Below, one piece after another: positions 1 through 6,304 of a stretch of 6,358 nucleotides of DNA (its first letter is position 1; the number at the start of each line of letters is the position of its first letter). The notes under the pieces were generated by a model, which saw only the letters and a list, made by a program, of their open reading frames with translations, ran no database searches and was not told the origin of the DNA. The DNA comes from Bacteroidaceae bacterium (GTDB taxonomy: Bacteria > Bacteroidota > Bacteroidia > Bacteroidales > Bacteroidaceae): the NCBI GenBank assembly GCA_017466965.1, contig JAFTTD010000197.1, forward strand, positions 1 through 6,358, given 5' to 3'. The translations under genes and the position numbers were made by a program.

Positions 1-108
1 CTGAATAATGCAGGAGAAATGAGAGGTAGCCGTATTTTTGGTCCTGTAGCTCGTGAACTTCGTGCAGCTAATATGAAGGTAGTTTCTTTGGCTACTGAGG
101 TACTTTAA
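1..108 (+). CDS. rplN: 50S ribosomal protein L14 (uL14), 3' end only
   Basis: The window opens inside this gene. The first 35 codons in frame 1 give the C-terminus of L14, followed by TAA. The visible residues include [13 protein letters not shown] and end in SLATEVL, matching the family's GTRIFGPVTREL...SLAPEVL ending. L14 is normally about 120 residues, so roughly the last third is present. It binds 23S rRNA at the subunit interface of the 50S and contributes to inter-subunit bridges. In bacteria it is the usual first gene of the spc operon, directly before rplX, as here; the gap to rplX is 20 nt. The start and any upstream control lie outside the window. Identification is firm despite truncation by the window edge. 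Confidence 0.96.
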   Translation: MNNAGEMRGSRIFGPVARELRAANMKVVSLATEVL

Positions 109-112
109 TTAT

Positions 113-118
113 AAAGGA
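113..118 (+). promoter_or_regulatory. Weak ribosome binding site for rplX
   Basis: AAAGGA lies 10 nt upstream of the rplX ATG, in the 20-nt rplN-rplX gap. It is a partial SD match with slightly long spacing. In a Bacteroidota-type genome it may contribute little, so this is a tentative call. Confidence 0.4.
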
Positions 119-128
119 TATTATAGTA

Positions 129-446
129 ATGAGTAAGTTACATATAAAGAAAGGTGACACAGTTTACGTTAATGCTGGCAACTCTAAAGGCCAAACAGGT
201 AAAGTACTTTCTGTACTTGTTAAGAAGCAGCGTGCTGTAGTCGAGGGTGTAAATATGGTATCTAAAAGCACTAAGCCTAGTGCTAAGCACCCACAGGGAG
301 GTATTATTAAGCAAGAAGCACCAATTCATATTTCTAACTTTAATGTTGTTGATCCTAAGACTGGTAAGCCAACACGTATAGGTAGAAGAATTGGAGAAAA
401 TGGTAAATTGGTTCGTTATTCTAAAAAATCAGGGGAGGAGATCTAA
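129..446 (+). CDS. rplX: 50S ribosomal protein L24 (uL24)
   Basis: L24 is an early 50S assembly protein that binds the 5' domain of 23S rRNA and sits near the exit of the peptide tunnel. The 105-residue product has the expected length. A KOW motif covers about residues 5-31 ([13 protein letters not shown], then GKVLSVL). It is followed by the family segment with GGI at 57-59 and EAPIHISN at 63-70, and a basic tail ending KKSGEEI. The ATG at 129 gives the standard [10 protein letters not shown] opening. The stop codon shares one base with the rplE start (TAATG), so the two genes are probably translationally coupled. The codons for the final GEE also form the SD sequence of rplE. Nothing looks damaged. 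Confidence 0.98.
   Translation: MSKLHIKKGDTVYVNAGNSKGQTGKVLSVLVKKQRAVVEGVNMVSKSTKPSAKHPQGGIIKQEAPIHISNFNVVDPKTGKPTRIGRRIGENGKLVRYSKKSGEEI
431..440 (+). promoter_or_regulatory. Strong Shine-Dalgarno sequence for rplE, inside rplX
   Basis: AGGGGAGGAG ends 5 nt before the rplE ATG at 446. It lies wholly within the last codons of rplX (GGG GAG GAG, Gly-Glu-Glu). It could serve ribosomes ending on rplX and restarting on rplE. Because GEE is a usual L24 ending in this group, protein constraint may explain part of the match. Confidence 0.65.
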
Positions 447-1000
447 TGAGTACTACTGCAAATCTTAAAAATGTATATGCAGAGCAGATTGCTCCTGCGT
501 TGATGAAACAGTTTAACTATTCTTCTCCTATGCAGATACCTGTATTAAAGAAGATTGTTGTTAACCAGGGTCTTGGTATGGCTACTGCCGACAAGAAAGT
601 TATTGAAATAGCTATGAATGAGTTAGCTCTTATTACAGGTCAGAAGCCTGTTGCAACTCTTTCTAAGAAGGATATTTCTAATTTCAGACTTCGTAAGAAG
701 ATGCCTATTGGTGTAATGGTAACTCTACGTCGAAATAACATGTATGAGTTCTTGGAGAAATTGATTCGTGTTTCTTTACCACGTATCCGTGACTTCAAGG
801 GTATTAATAGCAATTTTGACGGACGCGGAAACTATACTTTAGGTATTCAGGAACAAATTATCTTCCCAGAAATAAATATCGACCAGGTTGATAAAATTAT
901 GGGTATGAATATAACATTTGTTACTTCTGCAAATACTGACGAAGAGGCTTATGCTCTTCTTAAGGGATTCGGATTACCATTTAAAGACGCTAAAAAATAA
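446..1000 (+). CDS. rplE: 50S ribosomal protein L5 (uL5)
   Basis: L5 binds 5S rRNA, with L18 and L25-type partners, and forms part of the central protuberance, touching S13 and P-site tRNA. The 184-residue product is close to the usual 179-185. The L5 signature region spans about residues 63-95 ([21 protein letters not shown], then [10 protein letters not shown]). The RIRDFKGI segment at 113-120 and the [17 protein letters not shown] segment at 127-143 are also typical. The C-terminal [13 protein letters not shown] part matches the family end. The gene starts at an ATG overlapping the rplX stop by one base and is preceded by a strong SD. In E. coli the S8 repressor acts at this point of the spc mRNA; I do not see an obvious S8-site mimic here. 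Only 5 nt separate it from rpsN. Confidence 0.98.
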   Translation: MSTTANLKNVYAEQIAPALMKQFNYSSPMQIPVLKKIVVNQGLGMATADKKVIEIAMNELALITGQKPVATLSKKDISNFRLRKKMPIGVMVTLRRNNMYEFLEKLIRVSLPRIRDFKGINSNFDGRGNYTLGIQEQIIFPEINIDQVDKIMGMNITFVTSANTDEEAYALLKGFGLPFKDAKK

Positions 1001-1005
1001 TATAT

Positions 1006-1305
1006 ATGGCAAAAGACTCAATGAAAGCTCGCGAAGTTAAGCGTGCTAAACTTGTTGCAAAATATGCAGCTAAACGTGCTGCTTTGAAAAAGATTGTTAA
1101 TACTGGTGACCCTATGGAAGCATACGAGGCTGCTCGTAAACTTCAGGCAATACCAGCTAACGCTAATCCTATTCGTTTGCACAACAGATGCAAGCTTACT
1201 GGACGTCCAAGAGGATATATCAGACAATTCGGTATTTCTCGTATTCAGTTCCGCGAAATGGCTTCAGCAGGTCTTATTCCTGGTGTAAAGAAAGCAAGTT
1301 GGTAA
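1006..1305 (+). CDS. rpsN: 30S ribosomal protein S14 (uS14), long zinc-free type
   Basis: S14 binds the 3' major domain of 16S rRNA in the head of the 30S subunit. The product is 99 residues, the long form, as opposed to the about 61-residue zinc form. The C-terminal signature at about 57-84 contains [20 protein letters not shown], and the protein ends GVKKASW as in E. coli S14. Only one cysteine (C62) is present and there is no CxxC pair, so this is the zinc-independent variant. The N-terminus is rich in Lys and Arg. The start follows rplE after only 5 nt (TATAT) without any SD. A longer spacer of 59 nt follows it. An overlapping reading frame inside this gene is judged spurious. Confidence 0.98.
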   Translation: MAKDSMKAREVKRAKLVAKYAAKRAALKKIVNTGDPMEAYEAARKLQAIPANANPIRLHNRCKLTGRPRGYIRQFGISRIQFREMASAGLIPGVKKASW

Positions 1306-1334
1306 TTCAATTTTTTATATAGTGTTAAATATTT

Positions 1335-1348
1335 TCGGGAAGACCCGA
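1335..1348 (+). promoter_or_regulatory. Small GC-rich stem-loop in the rpsN-rpsH spacer
   Basis: TCGGG-AAGA-CCCGA forms a perfect 5-bp stem with a 4-nt loop, set in otherwise almost pure A/T sequence. It ends 16 nt before the rpsH start, in the longest spacer of the window (1306-1364). It is followed by TTAATTTAATT and not by a run of T, so it is not a normal intrinsic terminator. It could be an mRNA processing or stability element, or part of a control site for S8 or its neighbours. The function is inferred; only the inverted repeat is seen. Confidence 0.4.
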
Positions 1349-1364
1349 TTAATTTAATTAAATT

Positions 1365-1760
1365 ATGACAGATCCAATAGCAGATTATCTGACGAGGTTG
1401 AGAAATGCAATCGCTGCTAAGCACAAGGTTGTTGAAATTCCTGCCTCAAATTTGAAGAAAGAGATTACTAAAATTCTCTTCGACAAGGGTTATGTTCTCA
1501 ACTACAAGTTTGTTGAGGATGGTCCTCAAGGTACAATTAAGATTGCACTAAAGTATGATCCTGAAACTAAGGTTAGTGCTATTCAGTGCCTTAAGCGTGT
1601 GTCTCGCCCAGGTTTACGTAAGTACACTGGTTATAAAGAGATGCCTATAGTTATTAATGGATTAGGTATTGCGATAATATCTACTTCTAAAGGTGTTATG
1701 ACTAATAAGGAAGCTGCCACTATGAAAATAGGTGGTGAGGTTCTTTGTTATGTATATTAA
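1365..1760 (+). CDS. rpsH: 30S ribosomal protein S8 (uS8)
   Basis: S8 is a primary 16S rRNA binder (central domain, helix 21) needed to fold the 30S platform. In E. coli it is also the translational repressor of the spc operon. The 131-residue product has the standard length. The N-terminus MTDPIADYLTRLRNA is diagnostic. The C-terminal RNA-binding half carries the signature STSKGVMT at 106-113 and the typical end GGEVLCYVY. The upstream region is A/T only (TTAATTTAATTAAATT) with no SD, which fits a Bacteroidota start. A hairpin lies just before that stretch. The next gene, rplF, starts 18 nt after the stop and has a strong SD. Autogenous control in this lineage is plausible but not shown by the sequence. 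Confidence 0.98.
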   Translation: MTDPIADYLTRLRNAIAAKHKVVEIPASNLKKEITKILFDKGYVLNYKFVEDGPQGTIKIALKYDPETKVSAIQCLKRVSRPGLRKYTGYKEMPIVINGLGIAIISTSKGVMTNKEAATMKIGGEVLCYVY

Positions 1761-1763
1761 TTT

Positions 1764-1771
1764 AAAGGAGG
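1764..1771 (+). promoter_or_regulatory. Strong Shine-Dalgarno sequence for rplF
   Basis: AAAGGAGG, a near-perfect complement of the usual 16S rRNA 3' end, lies 7 nt before the rplF ATG in the 18-nt rpsH-rplF gap. It is not inside a coding sequence, so protein constraint cannot explain it. It confirms the start at 1779. Confidence 0.8.
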
Positions 1772-1778
1772 ATATATA

Positions 1779-2348
1779 ATGTCTAGAATTGGTAAATTGC
1801 CTATTATTATTCCTGCTGGAGTAACTATTACTCATAAGGATGACATTGTAACTGTTAAAGGTCCAAAGGGAGAACTCTCACAGTATGTAAATCCAGCTAT
1901 CAAGCTTACATTTGAGGACGATAAGTTGACAATGGAAGAAAATAAGGAGTTGATGTGTGACAATCCTAAGCAGCGTCATGCTTTCCACGGATTGTATCGT
2001 TCTCTTGTTAATAACATGGTTGTTGGAGTTTCTGAAGGATTTAAGGTAACACTGCAGATTGTCGGTGTAGGTTATCGCGTTTCTAACACAGGTAATCTCC
2101 TTGAATTCTCTTTGGGTTATTCTCATGGCATTTGCTTTGAACTTCCTAAAGAAATTAAGGTTGAAACAAAGTCTGAGAGAAATCAGGATCCTCTTATTAT
2201 GCTTGAATCTTGTGACAAGCAGCTTTTAGGCCAAGTTTGCGCTAAGATTCGATCATTCCGTAAACCAGAACCTTATAAGGGTAAGGGTATACGTTTCCAA
2301 GGTGAAGTTGTAAGAAGAAAGTCTGGTAAGTCAGCAAGTGCTAAATAA
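1779..2348 (+). CDS. rplF: 50S ribosomal protein L6 (uL6)
   Basis: L6 binds 23S rRNA helix 97 and the sarcin-ricin region near the factor-binding site of the 50S subunit. The 189-residue product is slightly longer than the usual 176-184. It shows the two tandem L6 folds: the N-terminal one opens MSRIGKLPI and includes [10 protein letters not shown] (24-33), and the C-terminal one includes VGVGYR (95-100). The L6 signature [10 protein letters not shown] sits at 163-172 and a basic tail [11 protein letters not shown] follows. Four cysteines (C60, C119, C145, C154) are scattered without a metal-site pattern. The start is fixed by the strong SD and the conserved N-terminus. The gap to rplR is 17 nt. 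Confidence 0.98.
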   Translation: MSRIGKLPIIIPAGVTITHKDDIVTVKGPKGELSQYVNPAIKLTFEDDKLTMEENKELMCDNPKQRHAFHGLYRSLVNNMVVGVSEGFKVTLQIVGVGYRVSNTGNLLEFSLGYSHGICFELPKEIKVETKSERNQDPLIMLESCDKQLLGQVCAKIRSFRKPEPYKGKGIRFQGEVVRRKSGKSASAK

Positions 2349-2365
2349 TTTTTAATTGTACGAGT

Positions 2366-2707
2366 ATGATAACAAAGATTGAAAGACGTATTAAAATTAA
2401 ATATAGAGTACGCAACAAAATATCTGGTACTGCTGAACGTCCACGTATGTCTGTTTTCAGAAGTAATAAGCAGATTTATGTCCAGGTTATAAATGATGAT
2501 AATGCAAAAACATTAGTGTCTGCATCTTCATTGGGCATGGAAAAATGTAACAAATGTGAACAAGCTGCTAAGGTTGGAGAACTGATTGCTAAGAAGGCTA
2601 TTGAAGCTGGTATTACTTCAGTTGTTTTTGACCGTAATGGTTACTTGTACCATGGGAGAATTAAAGAGGTAGCTGATGCTGCACGTAACGCTGGACTTAA
2701 ATTTTAA
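2366..2707 (+). CDS. rplR: 50S ribosomal protein L18 (uL18)
   Basis: L18 binds 5S rRNA and, with L5, anchors it in the central protuberance. The 113-residue product is typical in length. The basic N-terminus [16 protein letters not shown] leads into [20 protein letters not shown] (21-40). The C-terminus has [21 protein letters not shown] (87-107) and ends GLKF, all characteristic of L18. An unusual CNKC pair occurs at 61-64, in a region that is normally variable and charged. The start has no SD; upstream sequence is TTTTTAATTGTACGAGT. Two in-frame stops (TAA TAA) end the gene, and rpsE follows after 8 nt. Confidence 0.98.
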   Translation: MITKIERRIKIKYRVRNKISGTAERPRMSVFRSNKQIYVQVINDDNAKTLVSASSLGMEKCNKCEQAAKVGELIAKKAIEAGITSVVFDRNGYLYHGRIKEVADAARNAGLKF

Positions 2708-2715
2708 TAAGAATT

Positions 2716-3225
2716 ATGGTTAATAGAGTAAGATTAGGAAACGACATCGAACTTAAGGATCGATTGGTTGCTATTAATCGTGTTACCAAGGTTACAAAAG
2801 GTGGTAGAACATTTACATTCGCAGCCATTGTAGTTGTTGGAAACAGTGATGGAGTCATTGGCTATGGTCTTGGTAAGGCAGGAGAAGTAACTGCAGCTAT
2901 AGCAAAAGGTGTAGAAGCCGCTAAAAAGAATTTGGTTAAAGTACCTGTACTTAAAGGAACTGTTCCTCATGAGGCTTATGCTAAATTTGGAGGTGCTCGT
3001 GTTCTTGTTATGCCTGCTGCACAGGGTACTGGAGTAGTAGCCGGTGGTGCTATGCGTGCTGTATTCGAGAGTGTTGGTATTACTGATGTTCTTGCTAAGT
3101 CTAAAGGATCTTCAAACCCTCACAATCTTGTGAAGGCTACTATTGAAGCTCTTGCTAATATGCGCGATCCAAAGACTGTTGCTCAGAACAGAGGTGTAAG
3201 TTTGACTAAAGTTTTTAGAGGATAA
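2716..3225 (+). CDS. rpsE: 30S ribosomal protein S5 (uS5)
   Basis: S5 lies at the mRNA entry side of the 30S subunit, helps decoding accuracy and, with S3 and S4, mRNA unwinding. The 169-residue product has the expected length. The N-terminal double-stranded-RNA-binding-like domain carries [16 protein letters not shown] (18-33), the loop where spectinomycin-resistance changes map in E. coli. It continues through [10 protein letters not shown] (49-58). The second domain has [13 protein letters not shown] (104-116) and [20 protein letters not shown] (124-143). I see no change in the loop that would obviously predict resistance. The start ATG is 8 nt after rplR, preceded by A/T-rich sequence without an SD. 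The stop TAA overlaps the SD of rpmD. Confidence 0.98.
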   Translation: MVNRVRLGNDIELKDRLVAINRVTKVTKGGRTFTFAAIVVVGNSDGVIGYGLGKAGEVTAAIAKGVEAAKKNLVKVPVLKGTVPHEAYAKFGGARVLVMPAAQGTGVVAGGAMRAVFESVGITDVLAKSKGSSNPHNLVKATIEALANMRDPKTVAQNRGVSLTKVFRG

Positions 3226-3230
3226 GGAGG
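3224..3230 (+). promoter_or_regulatory. Strong Shine-Dalgarno sequence for rpmD
   Basis: AAGGAGG lies 7 nt before the rpmD ATG at 3238. Its first two bases are the end of the rpsE stop codon, so ribosomes finishing rpsE are placed directly over it. It supports the short rpmD gene as real. Confidence 0.78.
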
Positions 3231-3237
3231 AAAATCT

Positions 3238-3414
3238 ATGGCAACAGTAAAAATTAAGCAAGTTAGAAGCCGTTGTGGCAGACCTGTAGATCAGAAACGT
3301 ACTCTTGATTCTCTTGGATTGACTAAGATGAATAAAGTTGTAGAATTTGAAGATTCTCCATCTTTGCGCGGTATGATTCGCAAGGTTGCTCATCTTGTAG
3401 AAGTAATTGACTAA
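3238..3414 (+). CDS. rpmD: 50S ribosomal protein L30 (uL30)
   Basis: This short gene encodes 58 residues, the normal size of bacterial L30, a small 23S-rRNA-binding protein on the 50S surface. The product opens MATVKIKQVRSRCGRPVDQK, matching the family's KIKQVRS-IG...QK(R)TL start. It continues TLDSLGLTKMNKVVEFEDSPS and ends in GMIRKVAHLVEVID, consistent with the L30 ferredoxin-like fold. The usual Ile of the SxIG element is Cys here (C13). Position between rpsE and rplO is the standard place for rpmD, and a strong SD sits 7 nt before the ATG. A minus-strand reading frame covers the same bases but resembles nothing known. Tandem in-frame TAA TAA stops end the gene, and the gap to rplO is 22 nt. 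Confidence 0.96.
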   Translation: MATVKIKQVRSRCGRPVDQKRTLDSLGLTKMNKVVEFEDSPSLRGMIRKVAHLVEVID

Positions 3415-3436
3415 TAACACTAAAATTTCTAAGTAA

Positions 3437-3883
3437 ATGGAATTATATAATTTGAAACCTGCCGAAGGTTCTACTCATAACAGTAAGCGTGTAGGTCGTG
3501 GTTATGGTTCTGGAAAGGGTCGTACTTCTACTCGCGGTCACAAAGGTGCAAAAGCTAGATCTGGTTATAAAAAGAAAATCGGTTTCGAAGGTGGACAGAT
3601 GCCACTTCAGCGCCGAGTTCCTAAATTTGGCTTTAAGAATATTAATAGAGTTGAATACAAGGCTATTAATTTAGATGTTCTTCAAAAGTTAGCTGAAGAT
3701 AAGAATTTTTCTAAGATAGGTATAACAGAACTTATCGAAGCAGGATTTGTAAATGCTAAGCATTTGGTTAAAATACTTGGCAATGGAGAATTAACAGCTA
3801 AGATTGAAGTTGAAGCTCATGCGTTTTCACAGAAGGCTGAAGCTGCTATTACTGAAAAGGGCGGTACAGTCGTAAAACTCTAA
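3437..3883 (+). CDS. rplO: 50S ribosomal protein L15 (uL15)
   Basis: L15 is a late-assembling 50S protein whose long extended N-terminus threads into 23S rRNA. The 148-residue product has the usual length. The start MELYNLKPAEGS is followed by the Gly/Arg/Lys-rich extension KRVGRGYGSGKGRTSTRGHK (17-36). FEGGQMPLQRRVPKFGF at 50-66 is a highly conserved L15 block. The C-terminal globular domain ends with GGTVVKL. No SD precedes the ATG (TTTCTAAGTAA upstream). Only 3 nt (TTT) separate the stop from secY, so secY translation probably depends on ribosomes leaving rplO. Confidence 0.98.
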   Translation: MELYNLKPAEGSTHNSKRVGRGYGSGKGRTSTRGHKGAKARSGYKKKIGFEGGQMPLQRRVPKFGFKNINRVEYKAINLDVLQKLAEDKNFSKIGITELIEAGFVNAKHLVKILGNGELTAKIEVEAHAFSQKAEAAITEKGGTVVKL

Positions 3884-3886
3884 TTT

Positions 3887-5263
3887 ATGGCAAAAGCAAT
3901 TGATAAACTTAAAAATATCAAGTTTGTTAAGACATTGTCTAACATCGGGAAAATTGAGGATCTTCGTACGAGGATTCTCATAACCCTGATGTTTGTAGCT
4001 GTTTATCGTTTTGGTTCTTATGTTGTGCTTCCTGGTATTGATACTGAAGCATTGCAGGGATTAAGAAATCAAACTGAAAGTGGCTTGTTGTCTTTGCTTG
4101 ATATGTTTTCTGGTGGAGCTTTCTCACAAGCATCTATATTTGCTTTGGGTATCATGCCTTACATCTCTGCATCAATTGTTATGCAGTTGCTCGGTATAGC
4201 AGTTCCTTATTTCCAGAAAATGCAGCGTGAAGGTGAGAGTGGACGTAGAAAAATGAATCAATATACACGTTATTTGACAATATTGATTCTTTTGTTCCAA
4301 GCTCCTTCATACCTTATTAACCTTAAAGTTCAGACAGGAGGCTCTGCATTGTATTCTTCTTTAGATTGGACTATGTTTTTGATTTCTTCAACAATAATAC
4401 TTGCTGCTGGTAGTATGTTTGTATTGTGGTTGGGAGAAAGAATTACAGATAAAGGTTTGGGTAATGGTGTGTCTTTGATAATCATGGTTGGTATTATTGC
4501 AAGATTCCCACAGGCTTTTTCACAGGAACTTTATACTCGTTTCTCATCACCAGGACAAGGCGGTCTTATTGTTTTCCTAATTGAAATTGTTGTTCTTCTT
4601 GCTGTTATTGCAGCTGCTATACTTCTTGTTCAAGGAGTGAGAAGAGTTCCTGTTCAATACGCTAAGCGTGTTGTTGGTAACAGACAGTTCGGAGGGGCAA
4701 GACAATACATCCCGTTAAAGCCATACGCAGCAAACGTAATGCCTATTATTTTTGCTCAGGCTATTATGTTCATACCTGCAACGGTAGCTGGTTATGTGTC
4801 TGGAGGTAAACTAAGTCCATTTGTAAGTCAGTTGATAGATAATACAAGTGCTACATACAATATCATTTTTGCTGTGCTTATTGTTTTGTTCACATATCTA
4901 TATACTGCAATTACTATTAATCCAACTCAAATGGCAGAAGATATGAAGCGTAACAATGGATTTATTCCAGGAGTTAAACCAGGAAAGGATACAGCTGAAT
5001 TTCTTGATAAGATTATGTCAAGAATCACATTCCCTGGTTCGTTATTCTTGGCATTTATCGCTATTATGCCTGCTTTTGCTGATATGTTCGGAGTAAAAAG
5101 TGAGTTTGCTCAGTTCTTTGGTGGCACATCATTGCTGATTCTCGTAGGTGTTGTTCTTGATACATTGCAGCAGATTGAGAGTCATTTGATGATGAGACAT
5201 TATGATGGACTTTTAGATTCTGGTAGAATACGCGGTGCTCATTCACCAAATGGTGCATATTAA
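3887..5263 (+). CDS. secY: Sec translocon channel protein SecY
   Basis: SecY forms the inner-membrane protein-conducting channel with SecE and SecG, driven by SecA or by the translating ribosome. The 458-residue product has ten predicted hydrophobic segments, at about 28-47, 82-104, 127-146, 161-182, 193-208, 226-249, 281-302, 323-344, 383-400 and 411-428. The plug and TM2 region is LDMFSGGAFSQASIFALGIM (71-90). The fourth cytoplasmic loop carries VRRVPVQYAKR (251-261). The fifth, which contacts SecA and ribosomes, carries NNGFIPGVKPGKDTAEFLDK (356-375). Here K364 takes the place of E. coli Arg357. The TM10 motif FGGTSLLILVGVVLDT and the tail MMRHYDGLL are typical. It starts 3 nt after rplO without an SD, and map follows after 8 nt. 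Confidence 0.98.
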   Translation: MAKAIDKLKNIKFVKTLSNIGKIEDLRTRILITLMFVAVYRFGSYVVLPGIDTEALQGLRNQTESGLLSLLDMFSGGAFSQASIFALGIMPYISASIVMQLLGIAVPYFQKMQREGESGRRKMNQYTRYLTILILLFQAPSYLINLKVQTGGSALYSSLDWTMFLISSTIILAAGSMFVLWLGERITDKGLGNGVSLIIMVGIIARFPQAFSQELYTRFSSPGQGGLIVFLIEIVVLLAVIAAAILLVQGVRRVPVQYAKRVVGNRQFGGARQYIPLKPYAANVMPIIFAQAIMFIPATVAGYVSGGKLSPFVSQLIDNTSATYNIIFAVLIVLFTYLYTAITINPTQMAEDMKRNNGFIPGVKPGKDTAEFLDKIMSRITFPGSLFLAFIAIMPAFADMFGVKSEFAQFFGGTSLLILVGVVLDTLQQIESHLMMRHYDGLLDSGRIRGAHSPNGAY

Positions 5264-5271
5264 TTATATAG

Positions 5272-6069
5272 ATGATATATCTTAAAACAGACGAGGAAGT
5301 TGAGCTTTTGCGTAAAGCGAATCTATTGGTAAGTAACACTCTTGCTGAATTAGCGAAAGTTATTGAACCAGGTGTAACAACAAAAAAACTCGATACCTTG
5401 GCAGAGACTTATATTAGGGATAATGGCGCAATACCAACATTTAAGGGTTTCCCTAATCCTAATGGAACGCCATTTCCTGCCAGTATTTGTGCTTCTGTAA
5501 ATGATCAGGTTGTTCACGGAATTCCTAACGACGTTGTTCTTAAGGAAGGTGACATAGTTTCAATTGATTGTGGAACCCTTTTGGATGGATATTGTGGCGA
5601 TTCATGTTATACGTTTGCTGTCGGTGAGATAGCTGACGATGTAAGACATCTTTTAGATGTAACAAAACAATCCCTTTATCTAGGTATAGAGCAGGCTGTT
5701 GTAGGAAAAAGATTAGGAGATATATCTTATGCAATTCAGAATTGTTGTGAGTCTAACGGATTTGGAGTTGTAAGAGAATTTGTTGGACATGGCATAGGAC
5801 GAGATATGCATGAAGATCCTCAGGTACCTAATTATGGTAAACGTGGTAATGGCATCCTGTTGAAAAACGGATTGTGTATTGCTATTGAACCTATGATTAC
5901 AATGGGGAAAAGAGATATTTATCTTCAGCAGGATGGTTGGGGAGTTGTTACAAGAGACCATTTACCTGCAGCGCATTTTGAACATACAGTTTGTGTGCGT
6001 AAAGGTAAGGCTGACATCCTTTCGTCTTTTGAAATAATAGAAAAAGTTTTACAGGATAAATCAATATAA
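5272..6069 (+). CDS. map: Methionine aminopeptidase, type I
   Basis: This cytosolic metalloenzyme removes the initiator Met from new proteins whose second residue is small. The 265-residue product fits the type I family (E. coli 264). All five metal ligands are visible: D99 in SIDCG, D110 in YCGDS, H173 in VGHGIG, E206 in AIEPMI and E237 in HFEHTV. Each lies two residues later than in E. coli. The active-site histidines H82 (VVHGIP) and H180 (DMHEDPQV) and W223 are also present. There is no N-terminal zinc-finger or SH3-binding extension. Cysteines are unusually frequent (C73, C100, C108, C112, C158, C159, C202, C241). Lying between secY and infA, with no adk between, is usual for Bacteroidota. 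No SD is seen (TTATATAG before the ATG). Its stop is followed in frame by TAG. Confidence 0.98.
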   Translation: MIYLKTDEEVELLRKANLLVSNTLAELAKVIEPGVTTKKLDTLAETYIRDNGAIPTFKGFPNPNGTPFPASICASVNDQVVHGIPNDVVLKEGDIVSIDCGTLLDGYCGDSCYTFAVGEIADDVRHLLDVTKQSLYLGIEQAVVGKRLGDISYAIQNCCESNGFGVVREFVGHGIGRDMHEDPQVPNYGKRGNGILLKNGLCIAIEPMITMGKRDIYLQQDGWGVVTRDHLPAAHFEHTVCVRKGKADILSSFEIIEKVLQDKSI

Positions 6070-6076
6070 TAGTTAT

Positions 6077-6295
6077 ATGGCTAAACAGTCCGCAATTGAG
6101 CAAGATGGAACTATTGTAGAAGCATTGTCAAATGCAATGTTTCGAGTTGAATTAGAAAATGGTCATGAGATTATTGCTCATATTTCTGGAAAGATGAGAA
6201 TGCATTACATTAAGATTCTAACTGGAGATAAAATTAGAGTTGAAATGTCACCTTATGATTTGACAAAAGGAAGAATAGTATTCAGATACAAATAA
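6077..6295 (+). CDS. infA: Translation initiation factor IF-1
   Basis: IF-1 binds the A site of the 30S subunit and works with IF-2 and IF-3 to select initiator tRNA. The 72-residue product is exactly the usual size and is a single S1-type OB-fold. Diagnostic pieces are [17 protein letters not shown] (1-17), [20 protein letters not shown] (22-41) and [18 protein letters not shown] (50-67). It ends FRYK; many family members end RYK or RSR. It follows map by 7 nt and precedes rpmJ by 9 nt, the standard bridge between the spc and alpha ribosomal clusters. Upstream sequence (TAGTTAT) has no SD. Confidence 0.98.
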   Translation: MAKQSAIEQDGTIVEALSNAMFRVELENGHEIIAHISGKMRMHYIKILTGDKIRVEMSPYDLTKGRIVFRYK

Positions 6296-6304
6296 AAATA
6301 ATAT

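Noticed and set aside
294..301. SD-like CAGGGAGG inside rplX as a start for an internal gene
   Set aside because: It encodes the conserved Gln-Gly-Gly of L24, and no start codon with an open frame follows at a usable distance.
1018..1288. Two reading frames inside rpsN, one on each strand
   Set aside because: rpsN encodes a clear full-length S14; the alternative products lack recognisable motifs.
1335..1360. The TCGGG/CCCGA hairpin as an intrinsic terminator
   Set aside because: The stem is only 5 bp and is followed by mixed A/T and not a T-run. Termination in the middle of the spc operon would also be unexpected.
1306..1364. Possible internal promoter before rpsH (TATTTTCG resembling the Bacteroides -7 TAnnTTTG)
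   Set aside because: It has one mismatch and there is no TTTG -33 element at the right distance upstream. Such partial matches are frequent in A/T-rich DNA.
3112..3420. 102-codon minus-strand reading frame opposite the end of rpsE and rpmD
   Set aside because: It is antisense to the conserved L30 gene and the S5 end, its product resembles no family I know, and it has no start context. It is a shadow frame.
5264..5271. Missing adk between secY and map read as a deletion
   Set aside because: The 8-nt junction is clean, and absence of adk at this place is, as far as I know, usual in Bacteroidota and not a scar.
5064..5339. 91-codon minus-strand reading frame across the secY-map junction
   Set aside because: It is antisense to conserved SecY and MetAP coding sequence with a low-complexity product and no family resemblance.
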